A stretch of DNA of 32,564 bases from Porticoccus sp. GTDB taxonomy: Bacteria; Pseudomonadota; Gammaproteobacteria; Pseudomonadales; Porticoccaceae. The notes beneath the pieces were generated by a model. The model was not told where the DNA came from. It searched no databases and saw only the letters and a program-made list of their open reading frames with translations. Made by a program: the position numbers and the translations under genes. The stretch lies in the NCBI GenBank assembly GCA_002733125.1, contig NVUM01000006.1, positions 60,402-92,965 on the forward strand, in the 5' to 3' direction. Positions 17,447-25,930 of the stretch are shown one piece after another. Each line of letters opens with the position of its first letter. Position 1 is the stretch's first letter.

Positions 17447-18109
17447 TCAATATTCTGTCACCATGCGATTGCGCCCCGATTTTTTTGCCTTATACATTGT
17501 CTTGTCGGCAGACTCTATGGACGCTTCAACGGATCGGGATGGATCGAGCATGGCGAGACCCAGTGACGCAGTGACCTGTAGAATCTCATTGGAGCCGTCG
17601 GGCTGGATTCGTTGGGCGGCGACAGCATGACACATCCGCCCCGCCACTTCCCGCGCCTCATCCGGCGTTGTGCCAGGCATGCAAGAAGGAACTCCTCTCC
17701 TCCATAGCGGTATATCCGGTCGTATGGCCGGAGAATAGCCTGCAGGCATTGCATGGTCGAGATGAGCACCTTGTCGCCGGCGAGATGACCGTATGCGACA
17801 TTGACCTGCTTGAAGTGATCGAGGTCCAGAATCGCCGAGTGAAATAAAGGCAGGATGATCCCGGAGTATGACTGTGGAGACGTTCCCAAACCACTGCCCA
17901 AAGCGACAGTGCTGGTGCGCATCCGGCCTCAGGTCCACCGGATTCGCCGGCACCCTTGAAATGAGGATGCGCAACAGACTTTTGTACCACTGTTCGTGGC
18001 TGAAAATCGCCTGATCCAGTTCCGAGATGGCCGACTGCAATTCCTGCATGGTAGAAGGGGGCATGGTGGAACTCGTCCAGTTGTTGAAGTCCGGTGAATG
18101 CCGGAACAT
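17447..18109 (-). pseudogene. Decayed CZB-GGDEF diguanylate cyclase (DgcZ-like)
   Basis: The first ~95 codons encode a CZB zinc-binding domain like that of E. coli DgcZ: ELDQAIFSHEQWYKSLL with a ligand-type His, then DAHQHCRFGQWF. Near 17830-17845 the sequence passes straight from RDHPAFISLGDS into the core of a GGDEF domain in another frame (AILDLDHFKQVN, then RYGGEEFLLACL). About 80 residues are missing: the last CZB helix with two zinc ligands, the linker and the start of GGDEF. Near 17675-17690 the frame switches back, giving PGTTPDEAREVAGRM to KAKKSGRNRM. Two frame changes plus an internal deletion make it almost certainly non-functional, although the GGEEF active-site residues survive. 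Start choice is uncertain (18109 or 18049). No IS remains are visible. Confidence 0.85.
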
Positions 18110-18356
18110 GGCTTGAAACTTTGGATGTTCAGGGGCAGGAAATTCAGGGTCAGAGCCATTGATCGTTGCCCGGCCTGCCGGTTTCGGCTACAAAGAACAT
18201 AGGATGCTGGTGGGCGCCGGTTGGCAGGAATGAACCGGTGCCTGCAATTGAGCGTGGAATTGTTGTGCAAATTGTCGAACGTCAGCGATGCTCTGATTTC
18301 GGCATGTGGCATACCACCAGTAAATTCAAAGCCCCGAACTGCAGGTGAACCCCACC

Positions 18357-19208
18357 ATGGCCGTAGAACGCAAAAAAGACAGACCGATGAGGACGCCGAT
18401 TGACCCTGTGGCTGGCGGCATCCAGCTCAGTGAAGTTGATCCGGATCAGGCGCTCAGGGACAAGGACGAATACAAACACCTGCTGGGCAAGTTGCAGGAA
18501 AAGATGCTGCAAATCCAGCTGGCCTATTACACCCAGGGCAGACGTGCCGTGATCGTGCTTGAGGGGACGGACTGTGCCGGCAAGGGCGGTATTATTCGCC
18601 GACTCACGCAACCACTGGATGTGCGGGGTGTGCAGGTCTGGCCGATCGGTGCCCCCAGTGCGGAGGAGCTCCGACAGCACTATCTGCAACGCTTCTGGCG
18701 GCGACTGCCCTCGTCGGGTTCCATTGCGATCTTCGATCGCTCCTGGTACGGCCGGGTGCTGGTGGAGCGTATAGAGGGCTATTGCAGTAAATCCGCCTGG
18801 CAACGAGCCTATGCCGAGATCAATGACTTTGAGCGGATGCTTCACGACGATGGCGTGCCGGTCGTCAAGCTGTTACCGGTGATTAGCAAAATTGAGCAAA
18901 CGCGACGTTTTGAAGAACGCCTGCGCAATCCACGCAAGCACTGGAAAATTACCAGCGAAGATATTCGTAACTGGCACCGCTGGCATGATTATCAACAGGC
19001 ATTTCAGGAATTGCTGGATAAAACCTCAACAGAGTTCTCCCCCTGGCACCTGATTCCCGGCAATCGAAAATGGTTTGCTCGTGTCGAGGCCCTGAAAGTG
19101 GTGACCGAGGAGCTGGCCAGGGGTGTAGATATTTCAGTACCGTTGTTGGAGCCGGAACTGATGCAAGAGGCGCTGGAAATGTTGCGCCGGGAGTTAAAGG
19201 ATTCGTAA
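18357..19208 (+). CDS. ppk2: Polyphosphate kinase 2 family protein
   Basis: This enzyme uses polyphosphate to phosphorylate nucleotides (or makes polyphosphate); 283 residues, a single PPK2 domain. Walker A is EGTDCAGKGGII (69-80), Walker B-like FDRSWYGRVLVER starts at 126, and the lid module KIEQTRRFEERLRNPRKHWK follows. After it come the DYQQAF and TEFSPWHLIPGNRKWFARVEAL stretches, all highly typical. The ATG at 18357 is preferred to the in-frame GTG at 18345 because CAGGTG (18342-18347) fits as its ribosome site. It stands alone on the plus strand between minus-strand genes. Which nucleotide it prefers (class I, II or III) cannot be decided from the motifs. Confidence 0.94.
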   Translation: MAVERKKDRPMRTPIDPVAGGIQLSEVDPDQALRDKDEYKHLLGKLQEKMLQIQLAYYTQGRRAVIVLEGTDCAGKGGIIRRLTQPLDVRGVQVWPIGAPSAEELRQHYLQRFWRRLPSSGSIAIFDRSWYGRVLVERIEGYCSKSAWQRAYAEINDFERMLHDDGVPVVKLLPVISKIEQTRRFEERLRNPRKHWKITSEDIRNWHRWHDYQQAFQELLDKTSTEFSPWHLIPGNRKWFARVEALKVVTEELARGVDISVPLLEPELMQEALEMLRRELKDS

Positions 19209-19333
19209 CCATCCCCAGTTAATGCCTTCACTCTGTTTGCCAGCATCGGATGCCAACTTTCGGGATGGGCGAATAAAGTGATTGCTGCCCCGATACCCCA
19301 AGGCTGAAAAGAGGTGGTATTCGCATTGGCTGT

Positions 19334-19819
19334 CTACGTGTATTCAGCCAGTAACTTTACGGCTTTTTGTGGCGAGATGGGCTCGCTCACCAGAACTTCG
19401 TTGCCTGACCAGGGCTTGCCATCCATGGAGATGGCCACCAGCACACCCTGAATCGCGGTAATTTTCTTGTCTATGGGTTCCGGAAAGATATAGAACATTT
19501 CCTCGGAGTGGTTTATCCCGCGCAGATGTACATAGATAAACCGGTCTTTTACCCTGATAGCGCCTTTATATTTGAAGGGGTTTTCATGATTGAGCTCCTC
19601 AATTGTCACGCCGATGGAGCCGTTTAATTTTCGTGCAATTTTCCACCGGTGGGAAACGAGCTTGTCGGCATCTGTGGTGGCGTAGCGGTATGAATAGAAT
19701 TCTCCCTTGTAAGCGAGCCGGATGAACGTCTGGTTTTCGATAAATGTCAGGAGTTTGTCTACGGCGTAACTGGTCAGGCCGCCAATGAGCGCCCCGACAA
19801 GAAGTGTGCTCCAGTCCAT
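19334..19819 (-). CDS. Hypothetical membrane-anchored protein
   Basis: I do not recognise this 161-residue protein. It starts with a hydrophobic, glycine-containing segment, WSTLLVGALIGGLTSYAVDKLLTFI, that probably spans the membrane. A mixed alpha/beta domain follows, with strands such as FIYVHLRGIN, EMFYIFPEP and AIQGVLVAISMDGK. No catalytic motif stands out. Codon use resembles its neighbours. Start ATG 19819 has only a weak GAGAAC upstream. It lies at the downstream end of a minus-strand group of small membrane proteins, 210 bases away from the next one, and may be separate. It could be a sensor or quality-control factor, but nothing in the sequence proves this. Confidence 0.6.
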   Translation of the reverse strand: MDWSTLLVGALIGGLTSYAVDKLLTFIENQTFIRLAYKGEFYSYRYATTDADKLVSHRWKIARKLNGSIGVTIEELNHENPFKYKGAIRVKDRFIYVHLRGINHSEEMFYIFPEPIDKKITAIQGVLVAISMDGKPWSGNEVLVSEPISPQKAVKLLAEYT

Positions 19820-19840
19820 GGTTATGTTCTCACGTTGGGA

Positions 19841-19868
19841 ATTCGAACCTGTTTACACAGGCTCGAAT
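19841..19868. repeat. Inverted repeat, 11 of 12 pairs
   Basis: ATTCGAACCTGT (19841-19852) and ACAGGCTCGAAT (19857-19868) pair with one mismatch around the loop TTAC. It lies 22 bases upstream of the hypothetical gene starting at 19819 and downstream of the GlsB/YeaQ-like gene, both minus. There is no T-run, so a terminator is doubtful. A protein-binding site or RNA hairpin is possible. Confidence 0.5.
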
Positions 19869-20029
19869 AGTCAGCTGGACGATTACTTCCTGATTTTAAT
19901 TTTGGCGGGTTGCCTTGCCATCGGAATTACCTCCTTTTGTGATGTTCCTCGGTTAATCTTGCTGGATGCTGTCAGCGACATCAATGGCAATCTGTTTACC
20001 CATCCTGTTGTCAGGTTTGTCAGAACAAG

Positions 20030-20281
20030 TCAGGCTTTTTTAACGATGCTGACGATATATAACAGAATAACAGCGCCAATGGTGGCCATAATGATAGAGC
20101 CTATCAGGCCGCCTGTTGTTATGCCGAGCAGTCCGAACAAAAATCCACCCAGTACAGCACCGATAATGCCCACAATAATGTTGGCTACGACGCCAAATCC
20201 ACTTCCCTTTACGATGTTGCCAGCAAGCCAGCCGGCCAATGCACCTACGGCTAAAAAGATGATTAAGCTAATGATATCCAT
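20030..20281 (-). CDS. GlsB/YeaQ/YmgE family stress-response membrane protein
   Basis: This 83-residue, very hydrophobic, Gly-rich protein has about three membrane segments: ISLIIFLAVGALAGWLAG, VVANIIVGIIGAVLGGFLFGLLG and LIGSIIMATIGAVILLYIV. The pattern AGWLAGNIVKGSGFGVVANIIVGIIGA is the family signature (transglycosylase-associated family, PF04226). Members are induced by stress in E. coli; their reaction is unknown and they are not transglycosylases. Start ATG 20281 follows a GGGAGG-type ribosome site on the minus strand. It lies 14 bases downstream of the DUF3185 gene, so the two are probably one transcript. Confidence 0.92.
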   Translation of the reverse strand: MDIISLIIFLAVGALAGWLAGNIVKGSGFGVVANIIVGIIGAVLGGFLFGLLGITTGGLIGSIIMATIGAVILLYIVSIVKKA

Positions 20282-20295
20282 AGTTGCCTCCCGTA

Positions 20296-20511
20296 TTAAT
20301 TTTTAATGAAAAGGTATAAGCCCACAACAAAACTGACAGCACCGGCAATGTAGAGCGTCATGACCTTATCCGTCTCCGATCCTGTGACAGCCTGGGTTAT
20401 TTCCGAACCGATAGACTCCGACAGTTGATACCCCCAGAGCGCCAGTCCGGCACCCACAACCAGAAGGATAATACCAATTATTTTTATTGTGCTTGTTGAT
20501 CCCATTGCCAT
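20296..20511 (-). CDS. DUF3185 family small membrane protein
   Basis: A 71-residue protein with two membrane segments (IIGIILLVVGAGLALWGYQLS and TLYIAGAVSFVVGLYLFI) joined by a polar linker containing SIGSEITQAVTGSETDKVM. This layout matches DUF3185, whose function is unknown. The first of two close ATGs, at 20511, is preferred because GAGG lies 8 bases upstream; the second is at 20505. Its downstream neighbour is the GlsB/YeaQ-like gene, 14 bases on. Both are probably expressed together as small envelope stress proteins. Confidence 0.82.
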   Translation of the reverse strand: MAMGSTSTIKIIGIILLVVGAGLALWGYQLSESIGSEITQAVTGSETDKVMTLYIAGAVSFVVGLYLFIKN

Positions 20512-20629
20512 GTTAAATACCTCATTCTTGAATGGAAGGTTTGTCGTGATACAGCTAACGCTTCAGTAACCGGTACTGAACAGATAGCGCTTTTCCGTGT
20601 CCAGTGCCGAACACACTCAGTAATACTAG

Positions 20630-21050
20630 TTATAGTTCAGTTTGATCATCGGTAGAAACCTGATTTTTTGAACGTTGCCCGAATACACGAACGATGACGT
20701 AGGCAATTAAAGCGAATACAAAAAATACGAGCAGCATCCATGCAATGGATTGCAATGACTCGATAATGGTTCGGTAGATCTCCAGCACCCAGCGATCAGA
20801 GGTCAACGCAGGGGGGGGTGAAATGTTCCGTGGGCTCTCGCAGGAAGTTTTCAAGGTAGTGAATGCGAACACCGCCGGAGATACCTACCACATAGACGGC
20901 AAATTTCAGATAGGTAGTCCAGGCATAGGCGATATCGTTGGCAACTATTCGCTCAAGTATCCCTTTGATAGGCCTTGCAAATAATTTTGAAACGACAAAA
21001 CACACGACCAGTGAAACCGCAAAGGTGATGCCCAATAACGATAAAAACAT
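20630..21050 (-). pseudogene. Small membrane protein gene split at a C8 tract
   Basis: Two minus-strand frames meet at eight consecutive G (20811-20818, C8 on the coding strand). The first part (from ATG 21050, with a strong AGGAGAG site) reads FLSLLGITFAVSLVVCFVVSK and continues to LREPTEHFTPP, then stops at 20796 after four unrelated residues. The second part continues in the other frame as ALTSDRWVLEIYRTIIESL and a membrane segment SIAWMLLVFFVFALIAYVIV, ending at 20630. With seven C instead of eight, the frame is continuous and gives a protein of about 139 residues with three membrane segments. Either the gene is phase-variable by slippage, or it is a fresh mutation or sequencing error. 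The family is unnamed to me. Confidence 0.75.
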
Positions 21051-21235
21051 TTTACTCTCCTCTAGGGATCAAGGCGGGCAATGCCAAGTCAGGCTGCAAC
21101 GACGCCCTGACAGTATAGTGGTTGCAGGTGCGATCCAGTGTTGGCACCAATAATTATAGATAGACAACCAATGGCCGGTATTTTTAACCCGAAGAGGCTT
21201 CGCAGTTCGCATCATCATTTGGCGTAGGATGTCTG

Positions 21236-21988
21236 TCAGCTTTGGGGCGGTTTTACCTGGCCCCGTACCGGTTTATCAAATCCCAGGTTGCCCATTTCAA
21301 TACCGCGACGGAAGTCACGCATGTGTTTTTCCATCCACTCTTCTGCTTTTTCCTGGTCGCCCGCACAGATGGCATCGTAGACATGTTGATGGGCGACCAG
21401 GATGCGTTCACCCGGTGACAGGGCGCGAATCACGGCGCCCCAGGCGGGGTAGAACAGTTCGTTGAGAGGGGCGCGCGCCAGCAGCAGGGCGCTGTTGTGG
21501 GTGGCCTGCGCCACCAGGTTGTGAAAGTCGATTTCTGCTTCCAGCAGTGCATCGTGATCGGCCATCACCTCGCGGGTGCGTGCCAGGTTGTCCGCCAGTA
21601 ACTGTTTCTCGGCGTCAGTGGCAGACAGGCACGCCAGTTTGCCCGCCAGCGGCTCCAGCCCCATGGCCACTTGCCACAGTTCTTCGAAAGTCACCTGGTG
21701 CATCAGCATGGCGGAGCTGACGGAGCGACCGACGGCCTCGGTACCGGGTCTCGTCACCACCAACCGTTTGCGGTCTGCGCGCCCCAGAATACCGACGTGT
21801 TCCAGCAGCCGGATCGCCTCCCTCACGGTGGAGCGGGTGACGCCGAATTGTTCGGCCAGATCGGTTTCGGTGGGCAGCAGTTCCCCCGCTTCAATGTCGC
21901 CGGAAATAATGGCGTGGCGGATTTTCTCACTGACCAGCCGGTAGGCGGGCTGGTGGGCCAGGGGGCCAAAGTTGACGGGTTGGGCCAT
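21236..21988 (-). CDS. FadR/GntR-type transcriptional regulator with FCD domain
   Basis: This 250-residue regulator has a winged-helix GntR domain at about 10-75 (YRLVSEKIRHAIISGDIEAGELLPTE and FGVTRSTVREAIRLLEHVGIL). A helical FCD effector domain follows, whose metal- and ligand-binding pattern is visible as EIDFHNLVAQATHN, then AHQHVYDAI and EKHMRDF. FCD regulators sense carboxylic acids or acyl-CoA-type compounds. The gene is divergent from icmF, with a perfect palindrome between them, so it probably controls icmF and itself in response to a branched-chain acid or CoA intermediate (inference). Start ATG 21988 gives the normal family N-terminus. Confidence 0.92.
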   Translation of the reverse strand: MAQPVNFGPLAHQPAYRLVSEKIRHAIISGDIEAGELLPTETDLAEQFGVTRSTVREAIRLLEHVGILGRADRKRLVVTRPGTEAVGRSVSSAMLMHQVTFEELWQVAMGLEPLAGKLACLSATDAEKQLLADNLARTREVMADHDALLEAEIDFHNLVAQATHNSALLLARAPLNELFYPAWGAVIRALSPGERILVAHQHVYDAICAGDQEKAEEWMEKHMRDFRRGIEMGNLGFDKPVRGQVKPPQS

Positions 21989-22051
21989 GATGGGTGATCC
22001 GTTGCTGGCGGTCTGTTAATAGTGGCAGAAGAATAGCAGAGTTTCCTAAAT

Positions 22052-22076
22052 TGACATATTGTCGGACAATATGTCA
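22052..22076. promoter_or_regulatory. 25-base palindromic operator between the FadR-type regulator and icmF
   Basis: The arms TGACATATTGTC (22052-22063) and GACAATATGTCA (22065-22076) are perfect inverted repeats around a single G. The core TTGTCgGACAA resembles known GntR/FCD operators. It is 64 bases upstream of the regulator start and 120 bases upstream of the icmF start. A -10-like TATAAT for icmF is at 22115-22120 with a poor -35, which puts the site near -63 and could fit activation; a perfect TTGACA (22051-22056) also overlaps the left arm. Confidence 0.8.
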
Positions 22077-22195
22077 GCATCGATTCATTCGGCAGATGTT
22101 CGATACTGAATGCCTATAATTAAAGGCCGTGAACCTGGCAGGCGGTGGCTGCTCCCGCCGACCCTGTGTATCCGGTCTTGTAAAAGGAGGTGACT

Positions 22196-25100
22196 GTGAC
22201 AGAAGCAATGCGTGATAACCCTGCGCGTCCGAAGGTTGATGCTACGCCGTTGCGGATTGTGACGGCCACTTCGCTGTTCGATGGCCACGATGCCGCGATC
22301 AATGTGATGCGCCGGTTGATTCAGGGCGGCGGCGTGGAGGTGGTGCATCTCGGCCACAACCGCAGTGTCGACGAGGTGGTACGGGCGGCGATCCAGGAGG
22401 ATGCCGATGCCATCGCCATCAGCTCCTATCAGGGCGGCCACATGGAGTATTTCCGTTATATGCTGGAACTGTTGCGCGAGAATAATGCCGCGCACATTCA
22501 GGTTTTCGGTGGGGGTGGCGGCACCATAACCGAAGATGAAATTGCCCAGCTTCAGTCCGAGGGTGTCAACCGAATCTATCACCCGGCTGATGGTATGACC
22601 TTGGGCCTGACCGGTATGATTGATGACCTGGTGGGCCGAGCCCATCGGGCCCGCCGTCCCAGCCCCTATCCGAAGCAGCCTTCGCTGGATGATGACATTG
22701 CCGTGGCGCAGATGATCTCTGCCATCGAGGAGGGCGCCATTGCCCCTGTTGAACTGACGCGGTTGAAAAAGACCTGGCAGCTTGCTGCCGGCAAAACCCC
22801 CGTGGTGGGTGTGACCGGCACCGGCGGCGCGGGTAAAAGCAGTACTGTGGATGAGCTGCTGAGCCGTTTTCTGTTGCAGCGCCCGGACATGCGCATCGCC
22901 GTATTGGCGGTGGATCCGACCCGTCGTCGCACCGGGGGGGCGCTGCTCGGTGACCGCATTCGCATGAACAGCTTGTCGTCACCGCAGATTTACATGCGCT
23001 CCATGGCCACTCGCCGCCAGCATCTGGCCACCAGCGAAATGCTCGGTGATGTCACCCTGTTCCTGAAATCCCTCGGATACGATCTGGTGCTGGTGGAGAC
23101 TGCCGGTATCGGCCAGAGCGATTCCGAGATTGTCGATCTGGTGGATTTCTCTCTCTATATTATGACCAGCGACTTCGGTGCGGCGAGCCAGCTGGAAAAG
23201 ATCGACATGATCGATTACGCCGACATGGTGATTCTCAACAAATATGACAAGCGCGGCGCTGAAGATGCCCTCCGGGATATCCGCAAACAGTGGCAACGCA
23301 ATCACAATGCCTTCGCCGTGACTGCGGAGCAGATTCCGGTATACCCGACCATTGCCAGCCAGTTCAACGACCCCGGTCTGAACAATGCCTTTTATCACCT
23401 GTGTCGCCTGTTGGTGGAAAAGAAGGCTCTGGATGAAAACCTCTGGATGCCGCCCGGCGTTGATGGTGATGCTGCGCCGCGGTCAGTGGCGCTGATCCCC
23501 GGCAACCGGGTGCGCTACCTGGCGGAAATCAGTGAGAGTGGCCGCCAGATCAAGACGCACAATGACCAACAGGCAGCGCTTGCCGCCAGTGCGTTTCAGC
23601 ATTATCAGGTGTTGGCATCCCTGGGTGACCCACTGTTGCCGGAACCGTTGGAGCTTTACCCGGTAGCGGCCCTCAGCGACGCTGAGAGTGACAAAACGCT
23701 GTGTGCCCTGCGACGAGGTTATCAGAATGCCATCGGTGATCTGAGCAGCGAGTCGATCCGCCTGTTGCAGGAGTGGCCAGAGCGCAAAGCCGGTGTGGAG
23801 CAGCGGGAATATTGCTATCAGGTGCGCGGCCGGAACATTGTTGGTGAAAACTATGTGGAATCCCTCAGTCACCTCCGGATTCCAAAAATAGCTGCCCCCC
23901 AGTATCTCGATTGGGGGAAGCAGCTCAGCTTTCTGTTGGCGGAGAACCTGCCCGGCAGTTACCCCTACACGGCGGGGGTGTTTCCCTATCGCCGCGCCGG
24001 GGAGGATCCCACCCGGATGTTTGCCGGTGAAGGCACGCCGGAGCGAACCAACCGGCGCTTTCACTATCTGTCCCGGGGGCAGTCGGCGACCCGGCTGTCC
24101 ACTGCCTTTGATTCAGTGACGCTCTATGGTGCCGACCCGGACCCGCGTCCGGATATCTGGGGGAAGGTGGGCAATTCCGGTGTGTCTGTGGCGACTCTCG
24201 ATGACATGAAAAAACTCTATTCGGGTTTTGATCTCTGTTCGCCGTCTGCCTCTGTCTCCATGACCATCAACGGCCCGGCACCGATCATTCTGGCGTTCTT
24301 CATGAATACCGCCATCGACCAGCAGGTGGAAAAATACCTCACCGAAAACAATGGTTGGGATGAGGCAAAGAAAAAAATCGACGCCTGGTTCGGCGACAAG
24401 CCGTGCCCGCAATATGCCGGTGAGCTGCCGGAGGGGCACAACGGTCTGGGGCTGGCGCTGCTGGGTATCAGTGGCGACAAGCTGGTGGATGCCGACACCT
24501 ACGCTCGCATCCGTGCCGAAACCCTGGCGTCAGTGCGAGGCACCGTGCAGGCGGATATCCTCAAGGAGGACCAGGCCCAGAATACCTGTATTTTTTCCAC
24601 CAGTTTTGCCCTGACCATGATGGGCGACATGCAGGCTTTTTTCATCGAACACAATGTTCGCAACTATTACAGCGTGTCGGTGAGTGGGTATCACATTGCC
24701 GAGGCGGGGGCCAACCCGATTTCCCAACTGGCGTTTACCCTGTCCAACGGGTTTACCCTGGTGGAGTACTACCTGTCCCGGGGTATGAAAGTGGACGATT
24801 TCGTACCCAACTTCAGCTTCTTCTTTTCCAACGGCATGGATCCGGAGTACACGGTGATGGGCCGGGTGGCACGGCGCATTTGGGCGCGGGCCATGAAGGA
24901 GCGCTACGACGCCAGCCCGCGCAGCCAAATGTTGAAGTACCATATTCAGACCTCCGGTCGCAGCCTGCACGCCCAGGAGATGAGTTTCAACGACATTCGC
25001 ACCACGTTGCAGGCGCTTTACGCGATTTTCGACAACACCAACAGCCTGCACACCAACGCCTACGACGAGGCCATCACCACCCCGACCACGGAGTCTGTGC

Positions 25101-25639
25101 GAAGGGCTGTGGCGATTCAGTTGATCATCAACCGGGAGTTTGGCCTGAATATCTGTGAAAACCCCTGGCAGGGCTCTTTTATTGTCGATCAGCTGACAGA
25201 TCTGGTTGAGGAGGCTGTCTACAGCGAATTTGAAAAAATCTCCGAGCGCGGTGGTGTGCTGGGAGCCATGGACACCATGTACCAGCGCGGCAAGATCCAG
25301 GAAGAGAGTCTGTATTATGAACACCGCAAGCACGACGGCTCCCTGCCGTTGATCGGGGTCAATACGTATTTGCCGGAAGCCGGTACAGAGGAAACCATTG
25401 ATGGCCGCGAGCTGGCCCGCTCCGACGCTGCCGAAAAGCAGCAGCAGGTCGATAATCTTAAGGCCTACCAGACACTGCACAGCGGGCAATCCCCCATCGC
25501 CCTGGATGCGTTGCAACGGGTCGTGCTGCAGCGAGGCAATTCCTTCGCCTGCCTGATGGATGCCGCCAAATGCTGTTCCCTCGGGCAGATGAGTGGGGCC
25601 TTGTACCGTGTTGGCGGATTGTATCGACGCAACATGTGA
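22196..25639 (+). CDS. icmF: Fused isobutyryl-CoA mutase IcmF (B12-dependent)
   Basis: IcmF interconverts isobutyryl-CoA and n-butyryl-CoA with adenosylcobalamin and carries its own G-protein chaperone; 1147 residues here. The order is: a B12-binding domain (DGHDAA, SSYQGGHMEYF, FGGGGGTI; about 18-150), a MeaB-like GTPase with P-loop GVTGTGGAGKSS and NKYD, a linker, and the mutase barrel (PYTAGVFPYRRAGEDPTRMFAGEG onward). Phe596 in GVFP and Gln795 in DQAQNT occupy the places of Tyr and Arg in methylmalonyl-CoA mutase, which points to isobutyryl-CoA. GTG 22196 is preferred, 5 bases after GGAGG (22186-22190), over GTG 22190 or ATG 22208. Many pipelines would call it methylmalonyl-CoA mutase. 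Control is probably by the adjacent FCD regulator. Confidence 0.93.
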   Translation: MTEAMRDNPARPKVDATPLRIVTATSLFDGHDAAINVMRRLIQGGGVEVVHLGHNRSVDEVVRAAIQEDADAIAISSYQGGHMEYFRYMLELLRENNAAHIQVFGGGGGTITEDEIAQLQSEGVNRIYHPADGMTLGLTGMIDDLVGRAHRARRPSPYPKQPSLDDDIAVAQMISAIEEGAIAPVELTRLKKTWQLAAGKTPVVGVTGTGGAGKSSTVDELLSRFLLQRPDMRIAVLAVDPTRRRTGGALLGDRIRMNSLSSPQIYMRSMATRRQHLATSEMLGDVTLFLKSLGYDLVLVETAGIGQSDSEIVDLVDFSLYIMTSDFGAASQLEKIDMIDYADMVILNKYDKRGAEDALRDIRKQWQRNHNAFAVTAEQIPVYPTIASQFNDPGLNNAFYHLCRLLVEKKALDENLWMPPGVDGDAAPRSVALIPGNRVRYLAEISESGRQIKTHNDQQAALAASAFQHYQVLASLGDPLLPEPLELYPVAALSDAESDKTLCALRRGYQNAIGDLSSESIRLLQEWPERKAGVEQREYCYQVRGRNIVGENYVESLSHLRIPKIAAPQYLDWGKQLSFLLAENLPGSYPYTAGVFPYRRAGEDPTRMFAGEGTPERTNRRFHYLSRGQSATRLSTAFDSVTLYGADPDPRPDIWGKVGNSGVSVATLDDMKKLYSGFDLCSPSASVSMTINGPAPIILAFFMNTAIDQQVEKYLTENNGWDEAKKKIDAWFGDKPCPQYAGELPEGHNGLGLALLGISGDKLVDADTYARIRAETLASVRGTVQADILKEDQAQNTCIFSTSFALTMMGDMQAFFIEHNVRNYYSVSVSGYHIAEAGANPISQLAFTLSNGFTLVEYYLSRGMKVDDFVPNFSFFFSNGMDPEYTVMGRVARRIWARAMKERYDASPRSQMLKYHIQTSGRSLHAQEMSFNDIRTTLQALYAIFDNTNSLHTNAYDEAITTPTTESVRRAVAIQLIINREFGLNICENPWQGSFIVDQLTDLVEEAVYSEFEKISERGGVLGAMDTMYQRGKIQEESLYYEHRKHDGSLPLIGVNTYLPEAGTEETIDGRELARSDAAEKQQQVDNLKAYQTLHSGQSPIALDALQRVVLQRGNSFACLMDAAKCCSLGQMSGALYRVGGLYRRNM

Positions 25640-25930
25640 GCGGTTGGTATGGCCTCGCTGACAGGCGTTTTGGCAATAAACTTTTATCCTGATTATCCAG
25701 CTGTGCCGAGCTCTGTCGACGGCTGTCCAGCGGTGCTTAATCGTCACTAATTCCGTGTTTCTATTGCAATTTCCATAAAGCCGCTTATTTGATCTTTAAC
25801 CCCAAAATAGGCCACACTGGCCTCTGAAGTGCCTTTCCTTTGACTAGGTTTTACTGGTTATCAAGCGTCGTTAATTCACTTTTATGATGAAAAGAAGGCA
25901 CAGAAACAGGTGTTATCCGGAGGTTTATTT

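Noticed and set aside
19831-19850. T-arm-like GGTTCGAATTCC on the minus strand, possible tRNA
   Set aside because: No acceptor, D or anticodon arms can be formed around it; it is half of an inverted repeat.
22051-22079. TTGACA at 22051-22056 as the main icmF -35 box
   Set aside because: The hexamer 17 bases on is TCAGCA, a poor -10; TATAAT at 22115-22120 is a better -10, although its own -35 is weak. Not resolved, so not listed as a promoter.
22196-25639. Calling the gene methylmalonyl-CoA mutase
   Set aside because: The fused G-protein domain order and the Phe/Gln active-site residues fit IcmF.
25652-25670. GCCT/AGGC stem then GTTTT after icmF as a terminator
   Set aside because: The stem is only four pairs with a seven-base loop; too weak to call.
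24530-25747. 405-codon minus-strand frame opposite icmF
   Set aside because: It lies against the conserved mutase barrel and has no recognisable motif or ribosome site.
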